A DNA stretch of 64,000 nucleotides from Meiothermus ruber DSM 1279 (GTDB taxonomy: Bacteria > Deinococcota > Deinococci > Deinococcales > Thermaceae). The notes beneath the pieces are model-generated. The model was not told where the DNA came from, ran no database searches, and saw only the letters and a list, made by a program, of their open reading frames with translations. The DNA lies in contig NC_013946.1 of the NCBI RefSeq assembly GCF_000024425.1, positions 2,666,001 through 2,730,000 of the forward strand. The letters run 5' to 3'. A program made the translations under genes and the position numbers. Of the stretch, positions 1 to 10,505 are shown piece by piece (the stretch's first letter is position 1; the number at the start of each line of letters is the position of its first letter).

Positions 1-47
1 ATTCTGAATATTTCGCGCTGGGTATCCACAGCCACAAAGGCCAGCAT
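1..47 (-). CDS. possible 5' end of a gene cut by the window edge
   Basis: On the minus strand an ATG at 45-47 opens a frame that stays open to base 1 (MLAFVAVDTQREIFR). It would be divergent from the aminotransferase at 115. The frame is also open upstream of the ATG and no good ribosome binding site is visible, so this is only a candidate; 15 residues are too few to name a family. Confidence 0.25.
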   Translation of the reverse strand, partial: MLAFVAVDTQREIFR

Positions 48-98
48 ACTACGCAGCAGGGAGGCGCCGCGCCTGGCCCACAACCGCCCAGCAGAAGG

Positions 99-104
99 TA
101 GAAT
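99..104 (+). promoter_or_regulatory. -10 box TAGAAT before the aminotransferase
   Basis: TAGAAT lies 10 nt before the ATG at 115, which would give a transcript with almost no 5' leader. No ribosome binding site is visible. No clear -35 hexamer was found. Confidence 0.4.
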
Positions 105-114
105 CGGGGGCATT

Positions 115-1470
115 ATGAACCCCCTTGTCTGGAACACCGAGCAGCTCATCGAGCAGGATATCGCCCACCACCTGCACCCCGTCACCAACCTGCACCGCCA
201 CAAGCAACAGGGCCCGCTGGTGCTGGTGGAGGGCAAAGGCTCTAAGGTACGCGATAGCCAGGGCAAGTGGTACCTCGACGGCTTCGCCGGTCTCTGGAAC
301 GTGAACGTGGGGTACGGGCGCCAGGAGCTGGTGGAGGCCGCGCGCCAGCAGATGGCCCGGCTGGCCTTTCAACCCACCTTCTTTGGGCTGGCCACCCCCC
401 CGGTCATCGAGCTGGCCGCCAAGATGCACCAGCTTCTGCCGCACCACTCTCACTTCCAGTTCACCTCAGGCGGGGCCGAGTCCAACGAGACCGCCATCAA
501 GATTGCCCGCTACTACTGGGCCCTGTCGGGTCGGCCCCAAAAAACCAAGATCATCTCGCGGCGCATGGCCTACCACGGGATTGCCATGGGGGCGCTGGCC
601 GCCACCGGTGTTCCGGCCTACCACGCCGATTTCGGGCCGCTGCCGCCAGGGTTTTTGTATCTGAGCGCGCCGCTGGCCTACCGCAACAATCCGGGGCTTT
701 CCGAGGCCGGGTTTGTGGCCATGCTGGCCCAGGAGCTCGAGGACTTAATCCTTCGGGAAGGCCCCGAAACCATCGCGGCCTTTATCGGGGAGCCGGTGCA
801 GGGGGCGGGGGGCGTGGTGCCACCCCCCGAGGGCTACTGGCAGGCCATCGTCCCCATTCTGAAGAAGTACGAGATTCTGCTAATTGCCGACGAGGTGATT
901 ACCGGCTTTGGCCGCACCGGCGAGATGTTCGCCCAGACCACCTATGGCTTCCAGGCCGACATCACCAGCTTTGCCAAGGGCATCACCTCGGGGTATGTGC
1001 CGCTGGGCGGGGTGGGCATCAGCCCGCAAATTTTCGAGCGCATCTCGGCCCCCGACCGCATGTTCATGCACGGTTTCACCTATTCGGGGCATCCGGTGGC
1101 CTGTGCGGTGGCCCTGGCCAACATCGAGATTATCGAGCGCGAGCAGCTCTGGGTGAATGCCCATAAGCGGGGTGAGCAGCTTTTGCAGCGGCTAAAGGCG
1201 CTCGAGGCCCACCCCCACGTGGGCAACGTACGCGGCAAAGGGCTGATGGCCCTGGTCGAGGTGGTGGAGGACAAGGCCAGCAAAAAGACCTTCGATCCAG
1301 CCAAAGGCATTGGAGGACACTTGATGCAGGTCAGCCGGGAAAAAGGTGTGATTGTGCGCTGCAACGACACCGGCTTTGCCATTGCCCCACCCCTGGTCAT
1401 TACCGAGCAAGAGATCGACGAACTGGTAAACGCCCTGGCCGAGACCCTGGACGAAGTCCTGGGCGCCTAA
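115..1470 (+). CDS. class III (PLP-dependent) aminotransferase
   Basis: A 451-residue fold-type I aminotransferase of the omega-amino acid:pyruvate / class III group, which moves an amino group from an amine or omega-amino acid to a keto acid in the cytoplasm. The family pattern is clear: TSGGAESNETAIKIAR in the cofactor-phosphate region, then LLIADEVITGFGRTG with the aspartate that contacts the pyridine nitrogen, then SFAKGITSGY with the PLP-binding lysine at about K288. The length is typical. The substrate cannot be set from sequence; beta-alanine, GABA, putrescine-type amines or taurine are all possible. It appears monocistronic, and folC converges from the other side. Confidence 0.88.
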   Translation: MNPLVWNTEQLIEQDIAHHLHPVTNLHRHKQQGPLVLVEGKGSKVRDSQGKWYLDGFAGLWNVNVGYGRQELVEAARQQMARLAFQPTFFGLATPPVIELAAKMHQLLPHHSHFQFTSGGAESNETAIKIARYYWALSGRPQKTKIISRRMAYHGIAMGALAATGVPAYHADFGPLPPGFLYLSAPLAYRNNPGLSEAGFVAMLAQELEDLILREGPETIAAFIGEPVQGAGGVVPPPEGYWQAIVPILKKYEILLIADEVITGFGRTGEMFAQTTYGFQADITSFAKGITSGYVPLGGVGISPQIFERISAPDRMFMHGFTYSGHPVACAVALANIEIIEREQLWVNAHKRGEQLLQRLKALEAHPHVGNVRGKGLMALVEVVEDKASKKTFDPAKGIGGHLMQVSREKGVIVRCNDTGFAIAPPLVITEQEIDELVNALAETLDEVLGA

Positions 1471-1500
1471 AAAACATCTCGTAGTGGGATGAGACCAGCA

Positions 1501-2712
1501 TCAAACCGGTTCGGTGGCGGGCAGGTCGGTTGTAACGCGCCCCTGTAGCAGCCGGAGCATCTCCCCTACCAGGTACAAAGAGCCTGTCACCAGAACCGGC
1601 CAGCCATCCTGCCGGGCTATTTGAGCAGCGTCCTGGAGGGCCTCGAGCGGATCTTCGAAGTAGGGTGCCGGGTAAGCCTGCAAGAGCTCCTCCGCCCGCA
1701 AAGCGCCTTTTGCCGCATAAGTAAAGCGCACGCTTCTGGCTTTGGGCAGCAGGGTGTGCAGGATGCTGCGGTAGTCCTTACGGGGGAAGGCCCCAAACAC
1801 CAGATGAAAGCCCTCAAACTCCTCCACCAGGGCCCTGGCCGCAGGGGGGTTGTGGGCCCCATCCAGCACCACCGGGAGGCCTTGGTAGGTAAGCTGCTGC
1901 ATGCGGCCTGGGTGCTGGGCGGTGGACAGACCGGTGGCAATCACGCTGTCGCTGTAGCCCAGCAAGCGCAACACCGCCGCAGCCAGACGGGCGTTTTGCT
2001 CCTGAAAACGGCCCCGCAAGGAGGGCCGGGCTGGCAGCTCGAAAAGCGGACTGCCTTCGCTTAGCACATACAGCGGCGCGGCCCGCTCAGCGGCGATGGC
2101 ACGAATTACCTCGAGCCCAACCCCCTCGGCCCCGGTCACCACCGGAACCCCTGCGCGAATGGCCCCTGCTTTGTCCCTGGCCACGCCCTCGAGCGTGCCC
2201 CCCAGGGTCTCCAGGTGGTCTTCACCGATGTTGGTCAGCACTGTGGCCCGCACCCCAGGGAGCACGTTGGTGGCGTCCAGCGCCCCCCCCACCCCTGCCT
2301 CCACCGCGGCCAGGCCCACACCCTGCTGGGCAAAATGCTGAAAGGCCAGGGCCGTGGTGAGGTCGAAAAAGGCCACCGGCTCGCGGAACGACTGGCCCCG
2401 GGCCCACTCCACAAACCGCAGCACCTCCGCTTCGGGGATCGGGCCCAGATGGGTGCGGATGCGCTCACGAAAGTCCAGCAGGTGGGGGCTGGTGGTAGCC
2501 CCATAGCCTTCACCGGAAGCTTTAAAGGCCGCCTCGAGGTAGGCCACCACGCTGCCTTTGCCGTTGGTTCCAATCACATGCACCGCAGAGAACCCGGCCT
2601 CGGGATGACCCAGGCGTTCCAGCAGTTCTCGAATCCGCGACAGGCCCCGCGGCGCCCCGGCGCGGCTTTGGGAAAACAACCATTCCACCGCTTCTAGGTA
2701 GGTCACGAGCAT
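1501..2712 (-). CDS. folC: folylpolyglutamate synthase / dihydrofolate synthase
   Basis: A Mur-ligase-family enzyme of 403 residues that adds glutamate to dihydropteroate and/or folates using ATP, so keeping folate in the cell. The N-terminal half carries the P-loop GTNGKGSV and the folate-site region TSPHLLDFRERI. The middle holds the NIGEDHLETLGGTLEGVARDK block typical of FolC. The C-terminal half has VLDGAHNPPAARAL, the C-domain signature. Start ATG at 2712. The short gap to the divergent gene at 2778 suggests back-to-back promoters. Confidence 0.93.
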   Translation of the reverse strand: MLVTYLEAVEWLFSQSRAGAPRGLSRIRELLERLGHPEAGFSAVHVIGTNGKGSVVAYLEAAFKASGEGYGATTSPHLLDFRERIRTHLGPIPEAEVLRFVEWARGQSFREPVAFFDLTTALAFQHFAQQGVGLAAVEAGVGGALDATNVLPGVRATVLTNIGEDHLETLGGTLEGVARDKAGAIRAGVPVVTGAEGVGLEVIRAIAAERAAPLYVLSEGSPLFELPARPSLRGRFQEQNARLAAAVLRLLGYSDSVIATGLSTAQHPGRMQQLTYQGLPVVLDGAHNPPAARALVEEFEGFHLVFGAFPRKDYRSILHTLLPKARSVRFTYAAKGALRAEELLQAYPAPYFEDPLEALQDAAQIARQDGWPVLVTGSLYLVGEMLRLLQGRVTTDLPATEPV

Positions 2713-2765
2713 CAGTCTAGCGGGGTGCCCCCTGCAAGGGTAGGGTGCTTGGTCAGTCCGTACCG

Positions 2766-2771
2766 GATAAT
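2766..2771 (+). promoter_or_regulatory. leaderless-type -10 box GATAAT
   Basis: GATAAT is followed by exactly 6 nt and then the ATG at 2778. This supports that start rather than the in-frame codon at 2745, and predicts a transcript beginning at or near the start codon. Confidence 0.5.
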
Positions 2772-2777
2772 GGGGTC

Positions 2778-3326
2778 ATGGAACAGATGCGCGCCCGGAT
2801 GGAACTCGAGCTCAGCCAAGCCCTGCTGCACACCTGGATCAGCCGCCAGCTTGAGCGGGTGGATCTGCCGGTTCGGCTGCTACGCTTTCCGCTGGGCCGC
2901 CTCCAGCACGGCCAGCTTCGGCATTTTGAGCTGGGCGAAAACCACTGCCAGGCCGAGCTTGGGTTCGCCAGCGGCCCGGCCCTGCGCCTCAGGGTGCGGG
3001 CGCTGGACTTCCAGCCCGAGTCGCAAACCTGGCGGCTACGGGTCGAACACCTGCATTTTTCGGGGTTTCGGGGAGGGCCGGTGCTCAACCTGTTGCCGGG
3101 CAAGGTGCTGGAGATGGTCGCCCAGCAGGCCAACCGGCAGCTACCCGGCCTGCTGGCGGTGCACAACAACCTGGAACTCGAGCTTCGCCTGGAGCCGTTG
3201 CTGCAAAAAATCCTCAGGGCAGCGCCGCTCCAGACCATGGGCCTGGAAAAGCACCCCAGCGCGCGAATTGAGCACCTCGAGCTAGCGCAAAACCTCTTGC
3301 GGCTCAGCCTTCAGGCCAGCGGCTGA
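2778..3326 (+). CDS. hypothetical protein, 182 residues
   Basis: I do not recognise this family. The product is soluble-looking, rich in Leu and Arg, with alternating hydrophobic stretches (LRVRALDF, WRLRVEHLHF, LELELRLEPLL) that suggest beta strands. There is no signal peptide and no membrane segment. The pattern faintly recalls lipid-binding DUF2993-type proteins, but I cannot support that. The start is set by a GATAAT box 6 nt before the ATG. It is divergent from folC and converges on the VWA gene. Confidence 0.7.
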   Translation: MEQMRARMELELSQALLHTWISRQLERVDLPVRLLRFPLGRLQHGQLRHFELGENHCQAELGFASGPALRLRVRALDFQPESQTWRLRVEHLHFSGFRGGPVLNLLPGKVLEMVAQQANRQLPGLLAVHNNLELELRLEPLLQKILRAAPLQTMGLEKHPSARIEHLELAQNLLRLSLQASG

Positions 3327-3342
3327 GCTGGGGAGTTTGGTT

Positions 3343-4284
3343 TTAGATGACCTGGCGCCGCAGGTTGGCGAGCAGCAGGCTCGAGGCCAGCAACACCCCG
3401 GCCAGCAGCCCGAACATACCGCTAATTTCGGTGCGCTGGGGCTTCCAGCCCACCATCCGGCCCAGGTTGCGGTAGGCCTGCCGCAGGGCCTCCGCCGAGC
3501 CTGCAGCGTAGTACTGCCCCCCGGTGGCCTCGGCGATGGCCCGCAGGGTTTCTTCGTCGAACTGCATCCAGTAACCGCCCCAGTACTGGTCGGGGTCGCC
3601 GGGGTTGCTGCGGCGGCCCAGCCCGATGGTGTGCACCACCACCCCCATATCCCTGGCAAAGGGGGCGACTTCCATCGGGTCTACCCCGCTGTTGGTTCGA
3701 CCGTCCGAGAGCAGCACCACCGTGGAGGGGCCCAGGGGCTTGCCGTTTTCGTCTTTGGGGATGGCCCTGAGGCTCTCCAGCAAACCATCGCCAATGGCCG
3801 TCCGGCGGGCCATCTGTAGCAGTTCGATCTGGTCTATCACCCGCTGGTGGTCGGTGGTGGGCTCCGCCTCCAGGGTGGCGTAGCCCGCAAAGCTCACCAG
3901 CCCCACCTTGATCCCATCCGGCAGCGACCGCACAAAGTTTTTGGCTTCCTGTTTGGCCGCCTCGAAGCGGGTGGGCTGGATGTCCTGGGCCCGCATGGAG
4001 AGGCTGATGTCGATGGTCACGATGACGGTGGCCGTGGGGTCGGGCACTGGCACCACGGCTTGCGGACGGGCCAGCGCGGCAATGGCCAGGGCCAGGGCCA
4101 GGCCGTATAGAACAGCACTTAGGTGGCGCTTCCAGCGAGGCTCGGATAAGCGGGCCAGCTGGGCCAGGCTGGGGTAGAGCACGTGGCCGCTCGAGCGCCC
4201 TTCCTGCACCCTGCGCTGGTAGGCCCAGGCCAGCAGCGGCAGCAACAGGAGCAACAACAGCAGCAGCGGAAACTCAAACCCCAC
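3343..4284 (-). CDS. VWA-domain membrane protein, BatA-like
   Basis: A 313-residue protein with an N-terminal membrane helix rich in Leu, a second helix near residues 55-72, a von Willebrand factor A domain at about residues 85-260, and a C-terminal membrane helix (GMFGLLAGVLLASSLLLAN). The MIDAS metal site is visible as DISLSM, followed by the conserved Thr region and LSDGRTNSG. This is the architecture of BatA/BatB-type proteins, usually partners of MoxR ATPases, but no MoxR gene lies nearby. The start is GTG at 4284 with a GAGGGGGTGA ribosome-binding stretch. The VWA domain would face the periplasm or cytoplasm depending on topology. Confidence 0.85.
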   Translation of the reverse strand: MGFEFPLLLLLLLLLPLLAWAYQRRVQEGRSSGHVLYPSLAQLARLSEPRWKRHLSAVLYGLALALAIAALARPQAVVPVPDPTATVIVTIDISLSMRAQDIQPTRFEAAKQEAKNFVRSLPDGIKVGLVSFAGYATLEAEPTTDHQRVIDQIELLQMARRTAIGDGLLESLRAIPKDENGKPLGPSTVVLLSDGRTNSGVDPMEVAPFARDMGVVVHTIGLGRRSNPGDPDQYWGGYWMQFDEETLRAIAEATGGQYYAAGSAEALRQAYRNLGRMVGWKPQRTEISGMFGLLAGVLLASSLLLANLRRQVI

Positions 4285-4431
4285 AGCTCACCCCCTCGAG
4301 CAGCGCTTCGGGAAATAAACTACTCCTCGAGTTTGCCGACTAATGCCCTGCCAGATGGTAGGCCCATTTACGGTTGATCTTCAAAAATTTTACACAAACC
4401 AACAGACGCGGGGGCTCCAAGCAAAGGCGCA

Positions 4432-5907
4432 TTACCCATGAACCATCGCCGGCTGGGCTTCCAGTTGGGATTGAGCTGTGGCGCCCAGCAGATAGGCCAC
4501 CACATCCCGTGCGCTGTACTCAAGGCCAAACCGGCGCACAAAGCGGCCGATGCGCTCGAGGTCGTCGCCGCTGGTGATCAAGGGCCGCTCGAGGTCGCCG
4601 TTTTTCTGTAGCTGGCCCATCCCCACCGCCGCTAAAAGGGCGTTGCACAGGCACTTGCGCCCCTCGGTGTTGGCGAGCTCACCCCCTTTAGCCAGGTACT
4701 GCTCGATGGGCTCGGAAGCGCAGCGAAAGCCGATTTTGCCTTCGGGCGTCTGGTAGGCTTCCCGCAGGTAGCCCAGGTCGCAGACCCGCACCCGGCGCTG
4801 GTAGACCTCCGGCTGGGAGAGGGTGCCTTCCACCTCGGCCACCTTGAAGGGAAAGCCGGTGGGCGAGGCCTTGGGGTCGGTAAACACCTTCACGGCTCCC
4901 TGCGCGGCCTGCTCGAGGACGCGCCGCTTGAGCTCCGCTTCGAAGCCCGATTCCTGGCTGTAGGCAAACAGGGTTCCCACCTGAATGCCGGCGGCCCCTT
5001 GTGCAAGGGCTTCCTGCAAGGCCTCGGGCGAGCCCGTACCGCCGGCCAGCCAGAAGGGCAGGCCCAGGGCTTTGATCTGCTCGAGATCCACCACATCCCG
5101 CTCGCCGTAGACCGGCTGCCCGCGCTCGTCAAACACCGGGGCACCCCTAGGCGGGGCGTTGTGCCCGCCAGCGGTGGGGCCCTCAATCACGAAGCCTTGG
5201 ATGCTGCCCGTCACCTTGCGGGCCAGCAAGGTCGCCAGGGAGTTGGAGGCGATGATGGGCAAAAAGTGGGGGCGCTTGAGGGTTTGCGCGCCGCCCAGCA
5301 CCTCACGCGGGTCGAAGTGGAGTCGGGGGGCCTCGCTGCCCGTCCAGCCGGTTACGTCAATTTTGAGCGAGGCAGTCTCGCCAGCGGATAGTTTGTCGAG
5401 CACCTCGGGGATCTCGCGGGGAATGCCCGCCCCCATCAACACGTAGTCCACCCCGGCCAGCATGGCCCCATACAGCGTGCCCAGGGTGGGCAGTTGCAGC
5501 TTGGTGAGCAGGTTGATGCCCACCAGGCCCGAATGCCCTTCCTTGGCCAGAAACACCTCGATATACCCCCCCAACACATGCATAATCTGCGAGGCGGTAT
5601 CGCCCAGTCGGCTGGGCATGGGCAGACGTTTATAGGGCTGATCGCGGCGGCCCTCGGGCTGAAAATACCTCTCCAGCACCGGCTTAACCCAGCGCTGTAC
5701 CGGAAACGCGGCCAGGGCCCGGCGCACCAGCCCGCCGGGGTCGCCGTCCTGCAACCGCCGCACCAGCACGGTGTCCATGGCGGTTCCGGAAACCACCCCC
5801 AGTTGTCCCAGCATCGAGACCGTTCGAGCCAGGCGCCAGTTGGAAACGGAAACGCCCATTCCGCCTTGGATGATGCGCGGTAGGGCTATAGTAGCAACAC
5901 TTTGCAC
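4432..5907 (-). CDS. nitronate monooxygenase / NPD-family flavoprotein
   Basis: A 491-residue FMN-dependent TIM-barrel enzyme of the nitronate monooxygenase (2-nitropropane dioxygenase-like) family. Signatures are the N-terminal PRIIQGGMGVSVSNWRLA, the GPTAGGHNAP loop around the catalytic histidine (FVIEGPTAGGH), and PFWLAGGTGSPE plus GAAGIQVGTLFAYSQES, the FMN-phosphate region. It is longer than the usual 310-380 residues and has a C-terminal extension with cysteines (FRCASEP, GRKCLCNALLA), so it belongs to the longer PfaD-like subgroup. The start is GTG at 5907, eight bases after GGAGGT. The true substrate is unknown. Confidence 0.85.
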   Translation of the reverse strand: MQSVATIALPRIIQGGMGVSVSNWRLARTVSMLGQLGVVSGTAMDTVLVRRLQDGDPGGLVRRALAAFPVQRWVKPVLERYFQPEGRRDQPYKRLPMPSRLGDTASQIMHVLGGYIEVFLAKEGHSGLVGINLLTKLQLPTLGTLYGAMLAGVDYVLMGAGIPREIPEVLDKLSAGETASLKIDVTGWTGSEAPRLHFDPREVLGGAQTLKRPHFLPIIASNSLATLLARKVTGSIQGFVIEGPTAGGHNAPPRGAPVFDERGQPVYGERDVVDLEQIKALGLPFWLAGGTGSPEALQEALAQGAAGIQVGTLFAYSQESGFEAELKRRVLEQAAQGAVKVFTDPKASPTGFPFKVAEVEGTLSQPEVYQRRVRVCDLGYLREAYQTPEGKIGFRCASEPIEQYLAKGGELANTEGRKCLCNALLAAVGMGQLQKNGDLERPLITSGDDLERIGRFVRRFGLEYSARDVVAYLLGATAQSQLEAQPAMVHG

Positions 5908-6068
5908 GTCAACAAACCTCCATCAAAGCACTACGAGACCACGACAAGATGGCTGATTGTACGGTATGCGCAGGTGAGAACTACCGGCGCAGGTTCAAAA
6001 GTCGCCCGATCTGTACTGGGTACAAAACTATAGCCACAGGCTTACTCAGATGATGTAATGAAACCTGC

Positions 6069-6734
6069 ATGAGCCTCGAGGCCCTCTACGCTCAACTCAC
6101 CGCCTGCCGGGCCTGCCCCCGGCTGGTGGTCTGGCGGGAGCAGGTCGGGCGGGAAAAACGCGCGGCATTCCGCCACACCCCGTACTGGGCCAAGCCCGTG
6201 CCAGGCTTTGGCGACCCCAAGGCGCGGATTTTGATTTTTGGACTGGCCCCTGGCGCCCACGGCTCCAACCGCACCGGGCGGCCTTTTACCGGCGATGCCT
6301 CGGGTGATTTCCTGTACCCGGCCCTCTACCAGGCCGGGCTGGCCAACCAGCCCACCTCGAGCCACCTGGACGATGGCCTTGCGCTCGAGGGGGTGTACAT
6401 CACCGCAGCGGTGCGCTGCGCCCCGCCCAAAAACAAGCCCACCCCGCTCGAGCTCCGCACCTGCGCGGGCTGGACAGCCCAGGAGCTGGCCCTCTTACCC
6501 CACCTCCGGGTCTACCTGGCCCTGGGCCAGATCGCCCACCAGGCCCTGCTGGCATACCACGGCCTGCCCAGGGCTCACCACCCCTTCCGGCACGGCGGCG
6601 AGTATCGAGTGGGGGAACGGGTTCTGCTCAGCTCCTACCACGTGAGCCGCCAGAACACCCAGACCGGTAAGCTAACCAGGCCGATGTTCGAGGCCATCCT
6701 CGAGCGGGCCAAGGCGCTGGCCGAGATCGGGTAA
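6069..6734 (+). CDS. uracil-DNA glycosylase, family 5 (UDGb)
   Basis: A 221-residue DNA-repair enzyme that removes uracil and other deaminated bases, acting in the cytoplasm on DNA. Motif A is GLAPGAHGSNRTGRPFTGD, the family-5 form in which the usual catalytic Asp/Asn of motif A is replaced. Motif B is SSYHVSRQNTQTG. Four cysteines (CRAC near the N-terminus, then VRCAPP and RTCAGW) are placed to bind the 4Fe-4S cluster of family-4/5 enzymes. This matches the Thermus UDGb pattern. The start is ATG at 6069. Confidence 0.92.
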   Translation: MSLEALYAQLTACRACPRLVVWREQVGREKRAAFRHTPYWAKPVPGFGDPKARILIFGLAPGAHGSNRTGRPFTGDASGDFLYPALYQAGLANQPTSSHLDDGLALEGVYITAAVRCAPPKNKPTPLELRTCAGWTAQELALLPHLRVYLALGQIAHQALLAYHGLPRAHHPFRHGGEYRVGERVLLSSYHVSRQNTQTGKLTRPMFEAILERAKALAEIG

Positions 6735-6760
6735 AAAGTGGTGCCCCTGCGAAAGACCGA

Positions 6761-7411
6761 CTAGCTTTCTACCTGCTTGCTGTACAAAAAATCGTAGAGC
6801 AAAGCCGCCAACCCAGCCCCCACCAGCGGGCCCACCCAGTAGACCCAGTGGGCCGCCCACTCCCCACCGATGATGGCCGGGCCCAGCACCCGCGCCGGGT
6901 TCATGGCCGCCCCAGAGATGGCCCCACCGGCCAGGATGCCCATGGTAACGGCCAGGCCAATCGCCAGTCCGGCAAAGCTAAAGTTATTGAAGACCGCCGA
7001 ACCAAAGATAACCGAGACCAGGAAAAAGGTCAGGAAGATCTCCATCATGAGGGCCTGGATGACGGTGTGGTTCGCCCCGGGGGTCGGGGTTCCATCGGCC
7101 ACCGCTGCACCGCCATACAAAGCACCAATGAAAAAGGCCGCAAGCAGTCCTCCTAACAACTGGGCCACCCAGTAGCCCAGCGCGCCCACCGGGGTAATGC
7201 GTCCAGTAATGAGCATGGCAAAGGTCACGGCGGGGTTAAAGTGCGCCCCCGAGACAGCCCTCAGCGCCACCACCGAAAGGCCTATGGCCAGGCCGGGGGC
7301 CAGGGCCACCACCATCCAGTCATCCCTCTGGGTGGCCGCAATAGCCCCAACCGCCACAAAACACATAGCAAACACCCCTAAAAACTCCGCCACAAGGGCA
7401 CGCAAGTTCAT
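6761..7411 (-). CDS. MIP-family channel (aquaporin / glycerol facilitator)
   Basis: A 216-residue six-helix channel with both NPA boxes: HFNPAVTFAM in the first half and AAMNPARVLGP in the second. The hydrophobic helices are spaced as in the family. After the second box comes ARVLGPAI rather than the GlpF-type R-D, which favours a water channel (AqpZ-like) over a glycerol channel. No glycerol genes are adjacent. The start is ATG at 7411 after GGGAGGAAAGC. It shares a divergent region with the HD-domain gene at 7507. Confidence 0.9.
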   Translation of the reverse strand: MNLRALVAEFLGVFAMCFVAVGAIAATQRDDWMVVALAPGLAIGLSVVALRAVSGAHFNPAVTFAMLITGRITPVGALGYWVAQLLGGLLAAFFIGALYGGAAVADGTPTPGANHTVIQALMMEIFLTFFLVSVIFGSAVFNNFSFAGLAIGLAVTMGILAGGAISGAAMNPARVLGPAIIGGEWAAHWVYWVGPLVGAGLAALLYDFLYSKQVES

Positions 7412-7494
7412 GCTTTCCTCCCGCTCATACGTTACCCCAGCCCGTCAACTTCTCACAATTGGCCGAATTTGACAATCAAGGGGGCTTGTGTGCG

Positions 7495-7500
7495 TAGGAT
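7495..7500 (+). promoter_or_regulatory. leaderless-type -10 box TAGGAT
   Basis: TAGGAT is followed by 6 nt and the GTG start at 7507. A perfect TTGACA at 7469-7474 lies 20 bp upstream, a wider spacing than usual. There is no ribosome binding site, as expected for a leaderless transcript. Confidence 0.5.
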
Positions 7501-7506
7501 AAATCC

Positions 7507-7964
7507 GTGTGGTTGCGGCTTAAGCGTTTGTATAAAGCCTTCATCCCAGCCCAGGCCCAGCCGGACGACGCCTGGGCGCTGGCCGAGCTTAGCCTCGAGG
7601 AGGCCCCCCTGTACAAAGCCATGGACGTGCGCGACCGCGAGCACGCCGTGCGGGTAGCCAAAAGGCTGCTGGAGCGCTACCCGGACGCCCCCAGCTATGC
7701 CGTGCGGGCCGCCCTGCTGCACGACTGCGGCAAGGCCCTGCGGCCCTACCGTCCTTTGGAGCGCATCCTGACCGGGCTTATAAGCCTGGACGTGCCGATT
7801 GAACCGCTGCACAAAGGATGGCGGGGGGCCTGGCAGATTCGCCAGCACCACCCCGAGTACGGGGCTATGCGCATCCTCGAGCCCCAGGTAGCCCAGATTG
7901 TGCGGGAACACCACCAGCCGGTGAGCCTGTGGGCCAGGCGGTTACACGAAGTGGACGAAGAGTT

Positions 7965-7968
<4 letters not shown>
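7507..7968 (+). CDS. HD-domain phosphohydrolase
   Basis: A 153-residue HD-superfamily protein. The metal-binding signature is visible as DREHAVRVAKRLLE (first His), ALLHDCGKALRP (HD pair) and later QIVREHHQP plus a distal Asp. HD proteins of this size usually hydrolyse nucleotide phosphates or cyclic nucleotides in the cytoplasm, but the substrate is not predictable. The start is GTG, supported by the TAGGAT box 6 nt upstream. The last four bases overlap the end of the convergent P5C dehydrogenase gene. Confidence 0.82.
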
Positions 7969-9512
<1,544 letters not shown>

Positions 9513-9571
9513 ACTTGCTCCTTTCAGTTAGGTTACAATAGGGCGTTCGCGATACCCGGGATTGAACATAT

Positions 9572-10495
9572 CTACCCCTGGATCAGGCTGCGCGCCACGA
9601 ACAAAAGGTTCTCGGGGCGCTCGGCGATGCGGCGCGAGAAATAGGGATACCAGTCGGTGCCGTAGGGCACGTAGGCCCGCACGGTATAGCCCTCGGCGGC
9701 CAGCTTTTTCTGCTCGTCGCGGCGCACCCCATAAAGCAGTTGAAACTCGAAGCGATCCGGCCCGATGCCCATCTGCGCCGTCCAGCGTTTCATCTCCTGG
9801 ATGATCTGGGGGTCGTGGCTGGCAATGGCCGTGTAGAGGCCGTTTTCCATGGCTTTCTTGCACAGCAGCACAAACTGGGCGTCCACCAGGCGCTTATCCT
9901 GAAAAGCCACCTCGGGGGGTTCTTTGTAGGCACCCTTCACAATGCGCACCGGCGCTTTGAGGGGTATCAGGGCCTGCAGGTCTTGTTCGGTGCGCTTCAA
10001 GTAGCTTTGCAGCACCACGCCGGTGTTGTCGAAGCCGGCCTCGCGCAACCGCCGGTACATCCGGAGTGTGGCGTCTACACGGGGGCTGTCCTCCATGTCC
10101 ATGCGCACGAAGCAGTCGTGCTGCCGGGCCTCGCTCAGAATCTCCTCCATCAACGAAAAAGCTAGGTCTTCGGAGATATCCAGACCTAGCTGGGTGAGCT
10201 TGAGGGCCACATAGCGGGGGTAAGGTCGCTCACCCAATGCCTGCACCAGCCGGATAATCTCACGCTGGAACTGCCGGGCCTGGGCTTCGGAGGTGACCAT
10301 CTCGCCCAGCAGATCCAGGATGGCGTGAATCCGGTCGCGCTCGAGGGCCTCCACCACCTGCAAGGCCTCCTCGAGGGTATCGCCGGCAATAAAGCGGCGG
10401 GCAAATTTGCGGCCACGGGTGAGCACCAGGTGTTTGATGCGCTGGTTCTGGGCCAGGGCCAGCACAAACGAGCGGTAGCTTTGGTTGAAATCCAT
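9572..10495 (-). CDS. proline dehydrogenase (monofunctional)
   Basis: A 307-residue FAD-dependent proline dehydrogenase that oxidises L-proline to pyrroline-5-carboxylate, passing electrons to the respiratory chain at the membrane. It has the TIM-barrel motifs of the family: [39 protein letters not shown], and the substrate-carboxylate arginines in [14 protein letters not shown]. The length equals the well-studied Thermus thermophilus enzyme (307 residues), including the short N-terminal helical region. It sits 10 bases after the GntR gene, so the three genes read as one operon. Confidence 0.95.
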   Translation of the reverse strand: MDFNQSYRSFVLALAQNQRIKHLVLTRGRKFARRFIAGDTLEEALQVVEALERDRIHAILDLLGEMVTSEAQARQFQREIIRLVQALGERPYPRYVALKLTQLGLDISEDLAFSLMEEILSEARQHDCFVRMDMEDSPRVDATLRMYRRLREAGFDNTGVVLQSYLKRTEQDLQALIPLKAPVRIVKGAYKEPPEVAFQDKRLVDAQFVLLCKKAMENGLYTAIASHDPQIIQEMKRWTAQMGIGPDRFEFQLLYGVRRDEQKKLAAEGYTVRAYVPYGTDWYPYFSRRIAERPENLLFVARSLIQG

Positions 10496-10505
10496 AGGGG
10501 TTCCT

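Noticed and set aside
5908-6068. A tRNA-like GGTTCAAA sequence near 5995
   Set aside because: No acceptor or anticodon arm can be paired around it. No tRNA, rRNA or CRISPR array was recognised in the window.
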